Part shown: in pieces, positions 62,161-64,000 of the stretch
Numbering within the stretch: the first letter of the stretch is position 1
How the letters are laid out: each line of letters opens with the position of its first letter
Source: an uncultured Bacteroidales bacterium
GTDB lineage: Bacteria > Bacteroidota > Bacteroidia > Bacteroidales > Bacteroidaceae
Reading direction: 5' to 3'
DNA: 64,000 bases
Assembly (NCBI GenBank): GCA_902763865.1
Contig: CACWTR010000001.1
Coordinates: forward strand, 55,721 to 119,720
Notes under the pieces: generated by a model
What the model saw: the letters and a program-made list of their open reading frames with translations, nothing else
What the model was told of the DNA's origin: nothing
Database searches by the model: none
Made by a program: the position numbers and the translations under genes

Positions 62161-62191
62161 TTGGAACAAACGTAAAAAAAGCGTAACTTTG
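62161..62191 (+). promoter_or_regulatory. Promoter of the SLC13 permease (TTG-N20-TAACTTTG)
   Basis: TTG at 62161-62163 and TAACTTTG at 62184-62191 have exactly 20 bp between them. The leader to the ATG at 62236 is about 40 nt. No TTTCAAAATTTACAA repeats are present here. Confidence 0.82.
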
Positions 62192-62235
62192 TACCTAAAT
62201 AACAAACCTTTTTATCAGATTGAGAGTTTAACAGA

Positions 62236-63753
62236 ATGGATTCAATAGTTTTCTGGGGATTTAACCTCCATGCATGGATTACCATCGTCACGGTGTTGGC
62301 GATGTTTACCATCTTGCTGCTGACGAAGCTGCGAGCCGACCTGGTGTTTCTTGGGGCCATCGGCATCCTGTTTGTGACGGGTGTGCTTGATGCCAAGGAA
62401 GCCTTCTCGGGCTTCAGCTCGGGCTCGGTAGTGGTCATCGGCGTGCTGTTTGTCGTAGTGGCAGGACTGACGCATACCGGCGTGTTGCAATGGATAGTAA
62501 AGAATCTGTTGGGGCAACCGGACACGTACTCCAAGGCTGTGGTGAGGCTGATGGTGCCCGTAGCGGCACTCAGCTCGTTCCTGAGCAACACGACGGTAGT
62601 GGCGCTCTTCGTGGGCATCGTCAAGATGTGGTCGAAGAAGTTAGGCATTTCGCCTTCCAAGCTGTTGATTCCCCTGAGTTATGCTTCAGGCATGGGCGGC
62701 GTATGTACGCTGATAGGCACGCCCCCCAACCTGATTATCTCCGGCCTCTACACCGACCAGACCGGCACCGTGATGAACGTGCTGGCAACGACCGTCCCCG
62801 GTCTGTTCTGCCTCTTCATCGGTGTGCTCTCCATCATCGCCATGCGCAGCCTGCTGCCAGACCGCAAGGCACCGGAATCGAGTTCCGAGGATACGACGGA
62901 CTACACCGTGGAGATGCTGGTGCCGTCGAACAACAAGTATATCGGCGAGACGCTGGGCTATGCCGGACTGCTCAACGTGAAGGGAGGACGGCTCATCAAG
63001 ATGCGTCACTTCGACAATGTTGCTGTCCCCATCGAGGAAAACGAGTTCATCATGGGCGGCGACCATCTGGTCTTTGCCGGACAGCCCAAGGCCATCATGG
63101 AACTGTGCGAGAGCCACGGACTGATTCTTGGCGACGAGGTTGTCAACGTGGGCCGCGGCACCCTCATTTCCTCGCTCATCATGATTACGATGGTAGTGGT
63201 GTCTGCTCTTGGCATCATGCCGCTGCTGCAGTGTGCCTTCCTCGCTGCCGCTGCCATGATGCTGCTGCGTTGCTGCACGCCAGACCAGGCCATGAAGTCC
63301 ATCAACTGGGACATCCTCATGGTGTTTGCCGGCAGCGTCGTGCTTGGCTTGGCTATCCAGAAGACGGGCATCGCCGAGCGGATGGCCTTCGGCATCCTCG
63401 ACGTCTGCGGTTCTAACCCCATCGTGGTCATGACGGCCATCTGTCTCGTCGGCACATTCATCACGGAGTTTATCTCGAACACTGCTGCGGGAGCCATGTT
63501 CTTCCCCATCATGTTCCAGGCAGCCCAACAGTTAGGCTACGAACCCTTTCCGTTCCTCATTGCCCTGATGATTAGCGTAAGCAGCAGCTTCGCCACGCCC
63601 ATCGGCTCGCCCACCCACATGCTCGTCTATGGTCCCGGCGGCTACCGCTTCAGCGACTTCATGCGCATCGGCCTGCCCATGAACATCATCATCCTTGCCG
63701 CCAACATCCTTATCGTCAACCTTGTCTATCCGCTGACACCATTGAACCCATAA
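62236..63753 (+). CDS. SLC13 family permease with a TrkA_C-like domain
   Basis: An inner-membrane transporter of 505 residues in the divalent anion:Na+ symporter (SLC13/DASS, ArsB/NhaD-like) group. The two membrane halves carry the repeated helix-hairpin motifs SFLSNTTVVALFVGI and TEFISNTAAGAMFFP, with GTPPNLIISG and GSPTHMLVYGPGGYR as the paired substrate/ion loops. Between the halves, residues about 215-290 form a TrkA_C-like cytosolic domain (DYTVEMLVPSNNKYIGETL; GGDHLVFAGQPKAIMEL), as in many bacterial members. The substrate (dicarboxylate, sulfate or other anion) cannot be chosen from sequence. It has its own strong promoter. Confidence 0.92.
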   Translation: MDSIVFWGFNLHAWITIVTVLAMFTILLLTKLRADLVFLGAIGILFVTGVLDAKEAFSGFSSGSVVVIGVLFVVVAGLTHTGVLQWIVKNLLGQPDTYSKAVVRLMVPVAALSSFLSNTTVVALFVGIVKMWSKKLGISPSKLLIPLSYASGMGGVCTLIGTPPNLIISGLYTDQTGTVMNVLATTVPGLFCLFIGVLSIIAMRSLLPDRKAPESSSEDTTDYTVEMLVPSNNKYIGETLGYAGLLNVKGGRLIKMRHFDNVAVPIEENEFIMGGDHLVFAGQPKAIMELCESHGLILGDEVVNVGRGTLISSLIMITMVVVSALGIMPLLQCAFLAAAAMMLLRCCTPDQAMKSINWDILMVFAGSVVLGLAIQKTGIAERMAFGILDVCGSNPIVVMTAICLVGTFITEFISNTAAGAMFFPIMFQAAQQLGYEPFPFLIALMISVSSSFATPIGSPTHMLVYGPGGYRFSDFMRIGLPMNIIILAANILIVNLVYPLTPLNP

Positions 63754-63814
63754 GACGCCATCCCCACCCGGTCGCGAGGACCTGGACATAGGCACACGAG
63801 CTTTTGGCCAGAAG

Positions 63815-63902
63815 CTCGTGAGTCATCGGCCAAAACCTCGTGAGCTTCCGGCCAATACCTCGTGAGCTTCCGGCCAAAACCTCGTGAGCTTCCGGCCAAG
63901 AC
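63815..63902. repeat. Four tandem 22-bp repeats
   Basis: Units begin CTCGTGAG, continue CTTCCGGCC (the first unit has TCATCGGCC) and end in AA(A/T/G)AC. A degenerate related segment, CACGAGCTTTTGGCCAG, precedes them at about 63795. They lie 61 bp after the SLC13 stop. They are not spacer-separated, so not CRISPR. Confidence 0.9.
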
Positions 63903-63933
63903 GAGGATGTGTCAAAACAATGAAAAAGTTTCC

Positions 63934-64000
63934 AAACCACGAATTGCACGAATTACACGAATTTATAATTAGCTGACAAACAGCAGTTGAATAATTCGTG
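63934..64000. repeat. Second copy of the large stem-loop element, truncated by the window end
   Basis: It carries the left arm (CCACGAATTGCACGAATT, then ACACGAATT), a 29-nt loop aligned base for base with that of 28168-28196 (about four substitutions), and the first bases of the right arm (AATTCGTG). Confidence 0.85.

Overview
The window looks like the chromosome of a Prevotellaceae-type Bacteroidales species (phylum Bacteroidota). The evidence is indirect but consistent. Most leader regions carry the Bacteroidota -7 box TAnnTTTG, several with a -33 TTG exactly 20 bp upstream. Ribosome binding sites are weak. Lineage-typical families are present (DUF4924, DUF3078, a Bacteroidota-type LptD). 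Several secreted proteins end in a conserved tail of the form WYxIxGR...GxYxxNGKKVxxK. A small YxKPxM..LLxGS-type peptide gene sits beside a large surface-protein gene. No rRNA, complete tRNA, IS element or CRISPR array was found.

Positions 1-28046 are mostly housekeeping and envelope genes. On the minus strand are a LysE-family exporter, a DUF4924 protein and the 5' end of prfC. A ROK sugar kinase converges on a DUF1846 protein. Then come an HD-domain hydrolase, LptD, EngB, a DUF3078 outer-membrane protein, YidC, an S9 peptidase lipoprotein, a single-chain adenine methyltransferase with a nuclease-like N terminus (type IIG-like), an MFS transporter, a membrane-bound AraC-type regulator, a Kef-type antiporter and a three-gene RND efflux operon.

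Positions 28047-58877 form a cell-surface island. It contains a 3661-residue LamG/FN3/GLUG protein with a companion lipoprotein, a 113-residue mini-protein bearing the same C-terminal tail, a secreted alpha/beta hydrolase, a HAD-phosphatase lipoprotein, a cupin, two GLUG/beta-helix giants (1338 and 2819 residues), a 54-residue peptide, another lipoprotein and a decayed fragment of a tailed protein. Four proteins share the C-terminal tail, which resembles a type IX secretion sorting signal.

Positions 58893-64000 hold a metallophosphoesterase fused to a PQQ-like propeller, a NamZ-type exo-N-acetylmuramidase (DUF1343) and an SLC13 permease, followed by tandem and inverted repeats.

The most interesting signals are non-coding. 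(1) Three promoters (Kef antiporter, LamG giant, mini-CTD/hydrolase operon) share a module of 3-4 direct repeats of TTTCAAAATTTACAA. The repeats are spaced at about 21 or 31 bp, and the last one begins 41-42 bp before the -33 TTG, which is exactly 20 bp from TAnnTTTG. The geometry resembles AraC-family operators, and a membrane AraC-type regulator is encoded directly upstream of one copy. (2) Three intergenic arrays each consist of exactly four 21-bp palindromic units with a restricted set of central pentamers; two of them lie just upstream of that promoter module. (3) A 33-bp perfect inverted repeat with a 29-nt loop at 28135-28229 recurs, cut off, at the window's right end.
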